DNA from: Paenibacillus sp. SC116
GTDB taxonomy: Bacteria; Bacillota; Bacilli; Paenibacillales; Paenibacillaceae
DNA length: 64,000 nucleotides
Assembly: GCF_024733555.1 (NCBI RefSeq)
Contig: NZ_JANIOF010000008.1
Coordinates: 1-64,000, forward strand
Direction: 5' to 3'
In this document: positions 54,988 through 63,531 of the stretch, in pieces
Layout: each line of letters starts with the position of its first letter
How positions within the stretch are numbered: the first letter of the stretch is position 1
Translations under genes and position numbers: made by a program
The notes under the pieces: model-generated
What the model was told of the DNA's origin: nothing
Seen by the model: the letters and a program-made list of their open reading frames with translations, nothing else
Database searches by the model: none

Positions 54988-55930
54988 CGGGGGAATATCA
55001 CCCCGGATTAACAAAGAGATCGTTGGGCAGCGATTTGATCGTCGTGCGCATGAGTACGACCGCTACGCTGACGTTCAAATAGAAATGATTCGAACACTGC
55101 TGGATTGGCGGCCTGTGCAGCAGCATATGCAACTGCTCGCAGATCTGCATAGCGATCAAAATTCACGCAATCGTGAGCCAATAAAGCTGCTCGACATCGG
55201 CTGTGGTACAGGTGCGTTGACGCAAGCCGCAGTCTCAACCTCAGCCATGCCGTCATCAGCCCAACTATCATTATTGGACATATCATCACGCATGCTGCAA
55301 GAAGCACAACGGAAGCTGATGCTTACAGGATATGACGTTGAGCAATTACAGCTTATTGAAGCGGATGCAGAGAAGTGGGCTGTTGTCGACGTCGATACCG
55401 ACAGCGATACTGGCAACGACATCCCAAGCCAAGACAGCTATGACCTCATCTTATCGAGCGCTGCGTTTCAATGGTTCAATCAACCACAATCAACACTGCA
55501 AGCAATCTATAGACGTTTGCGACCAAGAGGCATGATCGCATTCGCTACCTTTATGCCAGGTACACTGCAGCAATTGCACGATGCTTGTGCCTATGCGGAC
55601 AGTCAGTTTAACTTCGAAGTGGTTCCGCGTGGACAAGCATATGTTAATGGGGTGGATTGGCAAGTGTGGATAGGAGAGTACGCCTCTTCTTCTGCTTGGA
55701 TGGAGCAAGAGTGGACGTTGAGCTATAACAGCATTGAGGAAATGCTTCAACGCGTGCGTCGAATTGGAGCGAGCAATGCGCTTCAGCAGCATTCAACCCC
55801 GATTACGCGAAAATGGCTTCATTATATGAAGGAATATTACTACGAACATCATGGAACGGAAGACGGCGGTGTTCATTTAACCTATCGAGCAGGATTTGGG
55901 TATATCAGCAACGAACAGATCTCGAATTAG
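54953..55930 (+). CDS. bioC: Malonyl-ACP O-methyltransferase
   Basis: A 325-residue class I methyltransferase that methylates malonyl-ACP so that the fatty acid pathway can build the pimeloyl chain. Motifs: VGQRFDRRAHEYDRYADVQ, IKLLDIGCGTGALTQAA (AdoMet binding), SLLDISSRMLQEAQRKL, LILSSAAFQWFNQPQSTLQ and LRPRGMIAFATFMPGTLQQL. It is somewhat longer than E. coli BioC (about 250). The extra length includes acidic loops (DVDTDSDTGNDIPSQDS) and a Ser/His-rich N terminus. GAGGAGG 12 bases upstream lies inside bioH, so the two are coupled. Confidence 0.93.
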   Translation: MNNSSSNKSHHSGGISPRINKEIVGQRFDRRAHEYDRYADVQIEMIRTLLDWRPVQQHMQLLADLHSDQNSRNREPIKLLDIGCGTGALTQAAVSTSAMPSSAQLSLLDISSRMLQEAQRKLMLTGYDVEQLQLIEADAEKWAVVDVDTDSDTGNDIPSQDSYDLILSSAAFQWFNQPQSTLQAIYRRLRPRGMIAFATFMPGTLQQLHDACAYADSQFNFEVVPRGQAYVNGVDWQVWIGEYASSSAWMEQEWTLSYNSIEEMLQRVRRIGASNALQQHSTPITRKWLHYMKEYYYEHHGTEDGGVHLTYRAGFGYISNEQISN

Positions 55931-56148
55931 TTAAAATTAACGCATCAAACAACAATCGAACAGCTGGCATGTTTCAGCTATCTTACTGAGAGGTAATGAC
56001 TTCAGTATGAGACTAGGGCGATTAGGAATAGACGTTACCAAGTTGTATGAATTGCTTGTTTAAAGTGCATCTTATAAGAGCGGCTATCGCTAGTAAGCAG
56101 CCGATTTTCAGCATATCATTGGAAAATATGTTGCAGTGCCCTGCTTGC

Positions 56149-56177
56149 TTGCATCCGCTGATTCAAAATGTTAAAAT
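56149..56177 (+). promoter_or_regulatory. crr promoter
   Basis: TTGCAT (56149-56154) and TAAAAT (56172-56177) are 17 bp apart, about 30 bp upstream of the RAT element. The preceding 55931-56148 has nothing else I can name. Confidence 0.65.
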
Positions 56178-56208
56178 GACTTATATACTTTTTAAGTGGA
56201 ATGCAATA

Positions 56209-56237
56209 GCGTGTTACTAGTACGACTAGGCATGAGC
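56209..56237 (+). promoter_or_regulatory. GlcT RAT antiterminator before crr
   Basis: GCGTGTTACTAGTACGACTA (56209-56228) plus GGCATGAGC form an imperfect palindromic stem like the RAT element of ptsG in Bacillus. It overlaps the 5' arm of the terminator 56229-56287. When GlcT binds, RAT forms and the terminator cannot. A near-identical copy stands before ptsG. Confidence 0.88.
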
Positions 56238-56287
56238 TAAGCAGCTGTTCATTAGGGTGAACTGCAGCTTCAGCTCGTGCCTTTTTT
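56229..56287 (+). terminator. GlcT-controlled terminator before crr
   Basis: GGCATGAGCT (56229-56238) pairs with AGCTCGTGCC (56272-56281, one G-U pair), with an inner GTTCA/TGAAC stem, followed by TTTTTT. It shares its first arm with the RAT element. Confidence 0.88.
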
Positions 56288-56391
56288 GACATTCAGTGGT
56301 AATTTTCCAGTTTGATATGATAAAAAGCCGTCTTAGACGGATCCATACAGTCAATACGCTGACAGCTAGATAACTTGAAGGAGGAATTCTC

Positions 56392-56877
56392 ATGTTTGGT
56401 CTTTTTGGTAAGAAAAAAAAGCAAGTTTCAATCGTAGCTCCAATTACAGGTAAGGCAGTAGCCTTGGATCAAGTTCCTGATGCAGCATTTTCACAAAAAA
56501 TTATCGGTGACGGTATCGCAATTGAGCCGACTGAGGGTGTTTTTATCGCTCCATTCGATGGAACAATTGTTCACTTGATCGATTCCCACCATTCCTTAGT
56601 CATGGCAAGTGAAACGGGTGTTGAATTGCTAGTTCATATTGGCATTAACACAGTATCTCTACAAGGTAAGCCATTCACTCCTCATGTGAAGTCTGGCGAC
56701 AAAGTAAAAAAAGGCGATACGCTTATCGAATTTGATATCGCTCAAATTAAAGAAGCTGGTCTTCCAACGGTTACGCCAATTGTTATCGCAAATGGTGACA
56801 TTGTAGCTGAGTTGAAAGCACACGAAGGTAACGTAACAGCAGGTTCTAGCGAGCTGTTGGAACTTACATTGAAATAG
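56392..56877 (+). CDS. crr: Glucose PTS enzyme IIA
   Basis: A 161-residue free-standing EIIA-Glc (the B. subtilis equivalent is a domain of PtsG). It has IVAPITGKAVALDQVPD, FIAPFDGTIVHLIDSHHSL with His67 and VELLVHIGINTVSLQGKPF with the phosphoacceptor His82. It accepts phosphate from HPr and passes it to the EIIB domain of PtsG. A strong ribosome binding site (AAGGAGGAAT) precedes it. Its own promoter, RAT and terminator lie upstream. It is followed by ptsH after 246 bp without a clear terminator, so some read-through into ptsHI is possible. Confidence 0.96.
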   Translation: MFGLFGKKKKQVSIVAPITGKAVALDQVPDAAFSQKIIGDGIAIEPTEGVFIAPFDGTIVHLIDSHHSLVMASETGVELLVHIGINTVSLQGKPFTPHVKSGDKVKKGDTLIEFDIAQIKEAGLPTVTPIVIANGDIVAELKAHEGNVTAGSSELLELTLK

Positions 56878-57123
56878 ATAACGACTTTTCATCAATAATT
56901 AGTCATTTATAAAGTGGAACGAAATGAAGGCTTGCCTTAGTTAAACGGGAGCAGAATCGTTTTGGAGAAACACCAGCGGTCGACTTTGTAGTTATTTCTA
57001 CAACAGCGATTGAAAATGATCTGCTCTTCCTAAATAAAAGGTATAGTCCTTATTTTTCGTTAAGCTTACGTTAATTTTTACAAATATAATTTCGAATCCA
57101 ACGAATAAAGGAGCCATTTCATC

Positions 57124-57384
57124 ATGGAAAAACAATTCACAGTTAAAAACCCACAAGGTATTCACGCACGTCCAGCAGGCGCAATCATGAAAAAAGCTAG
57201 CGAGTTCGCAGCTACTCAAGTCTCTCTTGAGCTAAACGGTCGTAAAATCAGCGCGAAAAGCATTACAGGCGTATTGACGTTGGGTATGAAAGCTGGAGAT
57301 ACAGTTACAGTAAGTGCAGAAGGCGAACAAGCAGAGCAAGCGGTTGAAGCAGTAGGCGCAGTTATCGAATCTGTACTTGACTAA
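57124..57384 (+). CDS. ptsH: Phosphocarrier protein HPr
   Basis: An 86-residue HPr, with phosphoacceptor His14 in GIHARPAGAIMK and regulatory Ser46 in ISAKSITGVLTLGM, the site of HPr kinase in Gram-positive bacteria. It carries phosphate from PtsI to EIIA proteins, and as Ser46-phosphate is the CcpA corepressor. AAAGGAGCC is the ribosome binding site. It lies 56 bp upstream of ptsI in the usual HI order. The 246-bp region before it includes a small palindrome (TTGTAG near 56988), but no clear promoter. Confidence 0.97.
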   Translation: MEKQFTVKNPQGIHARPAGAIMKKASEFAATQVSLELNGRKISAKSITGVLTLGMKAGDTVTVSAEGEQAEQAVEAVGAVIESVLD

Positions 57385-57440
57385 TTTTGTACGTTATCGA
57401 AGCATCGTCTAGGCAATCGTAAAGGAGTGGAGAATCCTTC

Positions 57441-59180
57441 ATGCTACTTAAAGGAATCGCAGCAGCATCTGGTTATGCAATCGGACCGGCGTTCATTATG
57501 GAAGAGAATCATACAGAAATTGAGCGTCGTGAACTGCCTGCTGGTGAAGTAGAAGCAGAAGCAGCCCGCCTACAAGCGGCGGTACAGCAAGCGATGGCAG
57601 AGTTGGAACAGATCAAGGAAAAAACAGCAGCCAAGCTTGGTGAACATGAGGCAGAAATTTTTGCAACTCATATCCTCGTTCTTCAGGACGAAGAGTTTAT
57701 CGGTCAAGCCGTAAAAAAGGTACGTGACGAGTCCGTTAATGCGGAATTTGCAATGTCAGAAGTAACACAAATGCTCGTTGATATTTTCTCCAGTATGGAC
57801 AGTGAGTACATGCGTGAGCGTGCAGCGGACTTCCGCGATGTTAGCAAGCGTGTATTGACTGCTTTATCTGGCCAAACAGGTACGTCTTTAAATGATTTCG
57901 AGGAAGCAGTCGTATTGTTCGCACACGATTTGACTCCTTCGGATACAGCTCAGCTTGATCGCAGCAAAGTAGCTGGATTTGCAACGAACATTGGAGGCCG
58001 TACATCGCACTCTGCGATCATGGCACGTTCCATGGAAATCCCAGCTGTTGTTGGTACGCAAAATGGCTCCGAAGCTGTAAAGACTGGGGACATTGTCATT
58101 TTGGACGGTTCAAGCGGTATTATTTTGGTTAATCCAGATGAGGATACAATCAAAACTTACCAAGAGAAGCAAGCGAAGTACATGAAACGTCAAGAAGCGA
58201 TGAAGCTGTACAAAGATAAACCATCTATTACAGCTGACGGACATGAGGTTGAACTCGTTTCTAACATCGGTAATCCACAAGATGCACTCGGCGCTCGCAA
58301 CAACGGAGCTGAAGGCGTAGGTCTATACCGTACAGAGTTTCTTTACATGGGTCGCGACAACTTCCCATCTGAAGAAGAACAGTTCAATTCTTATGTAGCA
58401 GTGTGCGAGACATTGGGTGCTGAGAAGCCAGTTGTTATCCGTACGCTTGATATCGGCGGAGACAAAGAGCTCCCGTACTTGGAGCTTCCTAAAGAAATGA
58501 ACCCGTTCTTGGGCTACCGTGCTATTCGTCTTTGCTTGGATCGTAAAGATCTGTTCAAGACGCAGCTTCGTGCTATTTTGCGTGCAAGCGCTCATGGTAA
58601 CGTCAAGTTGATGTATCCGATGATTTCGTCCATTGTGGAACTTCGTGCAGCTAACGAGTTGTTGGAAGAAACAAAGGCGGAATTGGATGCAGAAGGCATT
58701 GCATACAATAAAGAAATGGAAGTCGGCATGATGATCGAAGTTCCAGCTGCTGCGATTATCGCGGACCAGTTGGCAAAAGAAGTAGACTTCTTCTCGATCG
58801 GAACAAACGACTTGGTGCAGTATACGATGGCGGCTGACCGCATGAACGAAAACGTATCGCACCTGACACAGCCATTCAACCCTGCAGTTATTCGTTTGAT
58901 CAAGATGGTTATTGATGCGGCGCACAAAGAAGGCAAATGGGCTGGAATGTGCGGTGAGATGGCTGGTAACCTGAAAGCTGTCCCACTCTTGCTCGGACTT
59001 GGCTTAGACGAGTTCAGTATGAGTGCAAGCTCCGTTCTTTCTGTCCGCGTTCTGTTGAGCCGCTTGAATCGTGAAGAGATGAAGCAATTGGCAGAAGAAG
59101 CGTTGAACTTGGAAACAGCAGAAGAAATTCAATATTTAATTGTTGACCGTGTACCTGCGATTCAGGAACTTACGATCTAG
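57441..59180 (+). CDS. ptsI: PTS enzyme I
   Basis: A 579-residue enzyme I. It autophosphorylates from phosphoenolpyruvate and phosphorylates HPr. The phosphohistidine domain carries GGRTSHSAIMARSMEIPAVV with His190; the C-terminal PEP-binding barrel has GVGLYRTEFLYMGRDNFPSE, VVIRTLDIGGDKELPYL and FSIGTNDLVQYTMAADR, and the active Cys is in GKWAGMCGEMAG. Full family length (about 570-580). AAAGGAGTGG precedes it. A good terminator at 59189 separates it from glcT. Confidence 0.98.
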   Translation: MLLKGIAAASGYAIGPAFIMEENHTEIERRELPAGEVEAEAARLQAAVQQAMAELEQIKEKTAAKLGEHEAEIFATHILVLQDEEFIGQAVKKVRDESVNAEFAMSEVTQMLVDIFSSMDSEYMRERAADFRDVSKRVLTALSGQTGTSLNDFEEAVVLFAHDLTPSDTAQLDRSKVAGFATNIGGRTSHSAIMARSMEIPAVVGTQNGSEAVKTGDIVILDGSSGIILVNPDEDTIKTYQEKQAKYMKRQEAMKLYKDKPSITADGHEVELVSNIGNPQDALGARNNGAEGVGLYRTEFLYMGRDNFPSEEEQFNSYVAVCETLGAEKPVVIRTLDIGGDKELPYLELPKEMNPFLGYRAIRLCLDRKDLFKTQLRAILRASAHGNVKLMYPMISSIVELRAANELLEETKAELDAEGIAYNKEMEVGMMIEVPAAAIIADQLAKEVDFFSIGTNDLVQYTMAADRMNENVSHLTQPFNPAVIRLIKMVIDAAHKEGKWAGMCGEMAGNLKAVPLLLGLGLDEFSMSASSVLSVRVLLSRLNREEMKQLAEEALNLETAEEIQYLIVDRVPAIQELTI

Positions 59181-59188
59181 ACACAACA

Positions 59189-59233
59189 ATGCAGGCTAGG
59201 GAAGTGGAAAGTATCCTAGTCTGCATTTTTTTA
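59189..59233 (+). terminator. Terminator of ptsHI
   Basis: ATGCAGGCTAGG (59189-59200) pairs with CCTAGTCTGCAT (59215-59226, one mismatch), followed by TTTTTTT. Confidence 0.88.
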
Positions 59234-59311
59234 CATTTTTAGTATAATTATGATGTTGTTCTCTAATTTAGTGTAATAGTTGGATAAACGAGAAAATATC
59301 GCATATCTTGA

Positions 59312-59380
59312 TTGACAATTATCAAGGATTCTTCTAATATAATCATTAGATTGACCGCTGTAATGGCGAAAACGTTTTCA
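59312..59380 (+). promoter_or_regulatory. glcT promoter with cre-like site
   Basis: TTGACA (59312-59317) and TAATAT (59335-59340) with a 17-bp spacer give a consensus-like promoter. CGAAAACGTTTTCA (59367-59380) just downstream is a perfect GAAAACGTTTTC palindrome and fits the cre consensus at all but the first base. CcpA could repress glcT at this site, though B. subtilis-style glcT is not usually described that way. Confidence 0.6.
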
Positions 59381-59404
59381 ATCCGATGAGAAAGGAGTAT
59401 ACCG

Positions 59405-60262
59405 TTGTCCGACGAGCGTCGATTTGAAATCATACGCGCATTAAGCAACAATGTCGTGTTGGCGAACGATGTGTTGACGAACAAAGAGACTATTCTCATG
59501 GGCAAAGGGGTAGGATTCGGGGCTAAGCCCAACGGAATTCTAGCCGCTTCAGATGGTCGGATCGAGAAGACGTTTACGCTTGAAAGCCAGCAGCATTTAT
59601 CCCAATATCAAATGTTACTGGATCAGATTGATCCTGAAGTCATCACCGTTTCGGAACGCATTATTTCCATGGTATCGGCGGAACTAACTCCGAATCTCAA
59701 TGAGCATATTCACTTGGCACTGCCAAGTCATATCGAGTATGCTTTGTATCGCATTCGTCATGATATTGCGATAGAGAATCCGTTTCTATGGGAATTACAG
59801 ACGTTGAATCCGAAGGAATTCGAGATTGCCGCACGAGCAGCTGAACTTATTGCGAACAGCTTTGGTATAGAAGTACCTGAAGATGAGATCGGTTTCTTAA
59901 CGATACATATTCAGTCTGCCGCAGCGCATGTTCCAGTGGGGAATGTCGTGCAGTACAATCACCTGCTGAAAGATTTAGTTGCGCTTATCGAGCGCAGGCG
60001 AGGCGGGCCAATTCCGAAGGAAAGTGTTGACTATTTGCGCTTAATTACGCATCTTCGTTTTGCAATTGAGCGAATCAGGCAAGGCGAGCATTCTCCGAAT
60101 CCGTTCCGTGATAAGCTGAAGGATATGGTGCCTCATGAATACTCGGTCGCGAGAGAGGCTGCAGACCTGATGGAGAATAAGCTCAACAAGCCAGTAACTG
60201 ATGATGAGACAGCTTACATCGCGATGCACTTGTATCGTTTATTCAATAAAGAACTGGATTAA
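59405..60262 (+). CDS. glcT: Transcriptional antiterminator GlcT
   Basis: A 285-residue BglG/GlcT-type antiterminator. Start at TTG 59405, with AAAGGAG 7 bases upstream. Residues 1 to about 60 are the RNA-binding CAT domain (IIRALSNNVVLANDVLTNKE, MGKGVGFGAKPNGIL). Two PRD domains follow, about residues 70-175 (EHIHLALPSHIEYALYRIRH) and 180-285 (YLRLITHLRFAIERIRQGE, DETAYIAMHLYRLFNKEL). His in these is phosphorylated by PTS proteins, so activity reports glucose transport. The two RAT elements in this window (before crr and ptsG) are its likely RNA targets. It directly precedes the ptsG RAT. Confidence 0.97.
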   Translation: MSDERRFEIIRALSNNVVLANDVLTNKETILMGKGVGFGAKPNGILAASDGRIEKTFTLESQQHLSQYQMLLDQIDPEVITVSERIISMVSAELTPNLNEHIHLALPSHIEYALYRIRHDIAIENPFLWELQTLNPKEFEIAARAAELIANSFGIEVPEDEIGFLTIHIQSAAAHVPVGNVVQYNHLLKDLVALIERRRGGPIPKESVDYLRLITHLRFAIERIRQGEHSPNPFRDKLKDMVPHEYSVAREAADLMENKLNKPVTDDETAYIAMHLYRLFNKELD

Positions 60263-60281
60263 CTTTAACCTTATACCATAA

Positions 60282-60371
60282 GCGTGTTACTAGTTCGACT
60301 AGGCATGAGCTTGCCATGAGACACATCCTTGATTTTCAAGGATGCGACTCGTCGCAAGTTCATGCCTTTTT
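60282..60371 (+). promoter_or_regulatory. GlcT RAT antiterminator and terminator before ptsG
   Basis: RAT occupies 60282-60310 and differs from the crr copy at one base (A to T near the loop). It overlaps the terminator: GGCATGAGCTTGC (60302-60314) pairs with GCAAGTTCATGCC (60354-60366, one G-U pair). An inner perfect hairpin CATCCTTG/CAAGGATG lies within and TTTTT follows. It begins 20 bp after the glcT stop, so transcription from glcT itself can also be regulated here. Confidence 0.9.
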
Positions 60372-60473
60372 GGTTTTTATCATCCTTAGCGGTGATGACA
60401 GGTAGGGAAGCGCGGAATATTGCTCCCGCCTTTTATCCATACTTAATATATCTTTTAAAGGGGGATACCTCTC

Positions 60474-61922
60474 ATGTTAGCCTTTTTACAAAGAATAGGT
60501 CGCGCATTGATGCTTCCTGTGGCAACGCTTCCAGCGGCAGCAATTCTCATGAGGTTAGGTGCGATTGACTACGTCAACGAATTCAAGTTTGGTGAAACAG
60601 TCGGTGGATTTTTCAACAGCTATATCGCACCATTCATGGCTGCAGGTGGCGGTACGATCTTCGATCAGCTTCCACTTATCTTCGCGGTTGGTGTAGCGAT
60701 CGGTCTTGCTGGGGATGCAGTTGCAGCATTGGCAGCAGTTATCGCGCATGCGATTCTTATGAAAGTGTTGGCCATTTCTCCGGGCATCTGGGCGTTCGTA
60801 GATGATTCTGTGAAGCTCGATATGGGTGTACTCGGTGGTATTTTGTCAGGTCTTGTAGCAGCAGGGTTGTATAAGAAATATCACAACATTAAGCTGCCAG
60901 ATTGGTTAGGATTCTTCGGTGGTAAACGTTTTGTTCCGATGGTAACGGCAGCAGCAATCTTGCTTATTGGTATTCCATTGGGTATGATCTGGGGTCCAGT
61001 ACAAGCGCAAATTGATGCAGTTGGTAACTGGATTACTGGATTGGGTGCAGCAGGTTCTGGTTTGTTCATTACGATTAACCGTTTGCTTATCCCTACAGGT
61101 TTGCACCATGTATGGAACAACATTCCTTGGTTCCAGCTTGGAACATGGGAAGTTGGCGGCGAAGTTTTCCGTGGAGACATTCAACGCTTCTTCCACGGTG
61201 ATCCAACGGCGGGTATGTTCATGACAGGATTCTTCCCGATCATGATGTTCGCACTTCCTGGTGCGGCTTTGGCGATTATTCACACAGCGAAGCCTGAGAA
61301 ACGTAAAATGGTTTCTTCTATCTTTATCGGTACGGCATTCGCTTCTTTCCTAACAGGTATTACTGAACCACTTGAGTTCGCATTTATGTTCGTAGCTCCA
61401 TTCTTGTATGTCATTCATGCGATTTTAGCTGGTCTATCTGGCGTCATTACGTACATGTTGGGCATTAAGCATGGATTCGGCTTCTCGGCAGGATTTATTG
61501 ACTATGGTTTGAACTTCGGATTAGCGACAAAACCATTGCTTATCATCCCAGTAGGTCTTGCTTACTTCGCGGTGTACTACCTCTTGTTCCGCTTCCTTAT
61601 CGTGAAGATGAACTTGAAGACACCTGGACGTGAAGACGATGATGATGCTGCTGATAACTCTGCTGGTTCAACGAATGCAAGCTCTCCATTGTCGGAGAAG
61701 GCGCAGAAGGTGCTTGGCATGATCGGTGGTAAAGACAACATCGTTTCTAACGAAGCATGTATTACTCGTCTTCGCTTGACGTTGAAAGACGACCAAGTTG
61801 TAGATGAGGCTGGCTTAAAAGCTCTAGGTGCAGCAGGCATTATGAAGCTTGGTTCTGGTAACGTACAGATCGTATTCGGTACGCAATCTGAGCTTCTGAA
61901 GGAAGAGATTAATAAGCTTTAA
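60474..61922 (+). CDS. ptsG: Glucose PTS permease EIICB
   Basis: A 482-residue EIICB-Glc: imports glucose and phosphorylates it to glucose 6-phosphate. EIIC, residues 1 to about 375, has the family start MLAFLQRIGRALMLPVATLP, HHVWNNIPWF, GITEPLEFAFMFVAPFLYV and GFGFSAGFIDYGLNFGLATK. After a Ser/Asp-rich linker, EIIB has SNEACITRLRLTLKDD with phosphocysteine Cys429. In B. subtilis PtsG also carries EIIA; here EIIA is the separate crr. AAAGGGGGA precedes the ATG. It is regulated by the upstream RAT/terminator. Confidence 0.97.
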   Translation: MLAFLQRIGRALMLPVATLPAAAILMRLGAIDYVNEFKFGETVGGFFNSYIAPFMAAGGGTIFDQLPLIFAVGVAIGLAGDAVAALAAVIAHAILMKVLAISPGIWAFVDDSVKLDMGVLGGILSGLVAAGLYKKYHNIKLPDWLGFFGGKRFVPMVTAAAILLIGIPLGMIWGPVQAQIDAVGNWITGLGAAGSGLFITINRLLIPTGLHHVWNNIPWFQLGTWEVGGEVFRGDIQRFFHGDPTAGMFMTGFFPIMMFALPGAALAIIHTAKPEKRKMVSSIFIGTAFASFLTGITEPLEFAFMFVAPFLYVIHAILAGLSGVITYMLGIKHGFGFSAGFIDYGLNFGLATKPLLIIPVGLAYFAVYYLLFRFLIVKMNLKTPGREDDDDAADNSAGSTNASSPLSEKAQKVLGMIGGKDNIVSNEACITRLRLTLKDDQVVDEAGLKALGAAGIMKLGSGNVQIVFGTQSELLKEEINKL

Positions 61923-61984
61923 GTTCGATGCTGAACGTGATTAGGGATTAGGCTCTCTACAAAATCAGCTTGAATATTGGAATA

Positions 61985-62031
61985 AAGGTTGCCCCAAAAG
62001 TCATTTTAAGACTTAGGGGCAACCTTTTTAC
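61985..62031 (+). terminator. Terminator of ptsG
   Basis: AAGGTTGCCCC (61985-61995) and GGGGCAACCTT (62016-62026) form a perfect 11-bp stem, with inner AAGTC/GACTT pairing, followed by T residues. Confidence 0.9.
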
Positions 62032-62083
62032 TTTGTCCCCAAGGTGCTGTATAGGACGACGGGAATTGGATATGTACCAAAGA

Positions 62084-62130
62084 AAAAAAGGACCTCAATT
62101 CTCACGAATAAATCGGAGATGAGGTCCTTT
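62084..62130 (-). terminator. Terminator of hemL
   Basis: AAAGGACCTCA (62087-62097) and TGAGGTCCTTT (62120-62130) form a perfect stem. On the minus strand a T run follows (the A run at 62083-62089). Confidence 0.88.
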
Positions 62131-62140
62131 GTAACATCTA

Positions 62141-63466
62141 TTAACGCTGTTGTGCCATACGGCGGAAGCTCTCATGCGCTGCTTCAATGGTACGATCAAT
62201 ATCAGTCTCTGTATGCTCTGTCGTTAGGAACCAAGCTTCATACTTGGATGGAGCAAGGTAGAATCCTTGATCGAGCATATGGCGGAAGAACTGCGCGAAC
62301 GCTTCTGTATCCGTATCCTGCGCCTCTTCGTAATTCGTGATCGGATGATCGCAGAAATGAGTGGAAAATGCACCGCTAATGCGATTGATCGTTAACGGAA
62401 CACCATAACGTTTCGCACCTTCTTCAATACCAGCTGTCAAGCGAATTGCTAGCTCTTCCATACGAGGATAAACGCCTTCGCCTTGAAGTACTTCCAAGCA
62501 AGCGATTCCTGCTGAGATGGAAGCAGGGTTGCCTGCCATCGTTCCTGCCTGATAAGCAGGGCCGAGCGGTGCAACTTGCTCCATAATCTGCTTGCGTCCG
62601 CCGTACGCGCCAATCGGCAAGCCGCCGCCGATTACTTTTCCAAGTGCCGTCAAGTCAGGCTCAATAGCTGCCTGATTCGGGAAGGCACGGAATGTTTGCG
62701 TCGAGCCGTAGTGGAAGCGGAACGCACTTATCACTTCATCATAAATAACGAGCGAGCCATTGGCGCGTGTCATCTCGCATAGTCCTTCAAGGAAGCCTTC
62801 TGCTGGCATAACCATGCCGAAGTTGCCTACGATCGGTTCAACCATAACAGCGGCGATATCGTCGCCCCAACGTTCTAGAGCAAGCTTCAAGCTGTCCAAG
62901 TCATTGAACGGAACGGTAATGACTTCTTGTGCAATGCTTGCAGGAATACCTGCGCTGTCTGGGATGCCAAGTGTGGATGGGCCAGAGCCAGCTGCAACAA
63001 GCACAAGGTCAGAGTGGCCGTGGTAACAGCCAGCGAACTTGATGATTTTATTGCGGTTCGTATAAGCACGTGCAACACGAATCGTAGTCATAACCGCTTC
63101 GGTACCTGAGTTGACGAAGCGTACTTTATCCATCGAAGGAATTGCTTCTTTCAACATGCGTGCAAGTTGAATTTCTAGCTCAGTTGGCGCGCCGTACAGC
63201 GTGCCATTTTGTGCTGCACGCGTAATGGCTTCCGTTACATGCGGATGGGCATGTCCGGTTATAATAGGGCCGTATGCGGCAAGATAATCCACATATTGAT
63301 TGCCGTCCACATCCCAGAAATAAGCGCCTTGTGCGCGCTTCATAAATACAGGTGCTCCGCCGCCTACTGCTTTGAAAGAGCGAGACGGGCTGTTAACGCC
63401 GCCTACGATATGCTGTAACGCTTCTTCATAGAGTTCAGATGAGCGTGTTCTATTTTGGTGTGTCAT
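62141..63466 (-). CDS. hemL: Glutamate-1-semialdehyde 2,1-aminomutase
   Basis: Start at ATG 63466, which lies 9 bases after AAGGAG; the ATG at 63475 abuts it. The 441-residue PLP enzyme makes 5-aminolevulinate from glutamate-1-semialdehyde, in the C5 route of haem synthesis. Motifs: [98 protein letters not shown] with the PLP Lys and [16 protein letters not shown]. It is alone; the other hem genes are not in the window. Confidence 0.96.
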   Translation of the reverse strand: MTHQNRTRSSELYEEALQHIVGGVNSPSRSFKAVGGGAPVFMKRAQGAYFWDVDGNQYVDYLAAYGPIITGHAHPHVTEAITRAAQNGTLYGAPTELEIQLARMLKEAIPSMDKVRFVNSGTEAVMTTIRVARAYTNRNKIIKFAGCYHGHSDLVLVAAGSGPSTLGIPDSAGIPASIAQEVITVPFNDLDSLKLALERWGDDIAAVMVEPIVGNFGMVMPAEGFLEGLCEMTRANGSLVIYDEVISAFRFHYGSTQTFRAFPNQAAIEPDLTALGKVIGGGLPIGAYGGRKQIMEQVAPLGPAYQAGTMAGNPASISAGIACLEVLQGEGVYPRMEELAIRLTAGIEEGAKRYGVPLTINRISGAFSTHFCDHPITNYEEAQDTDTEAFAQFFRHMLDQGFYLAPSKYEAWFLTTEHTETDIDRTIEAAHESFRRMAQQR

Positions 63467-63531
63467 ATATATCATCTCCTTGATTTGTCATGATGGTGTT
63501 CATTGGTGAAATGTCGTTCTCTCTGACACGC

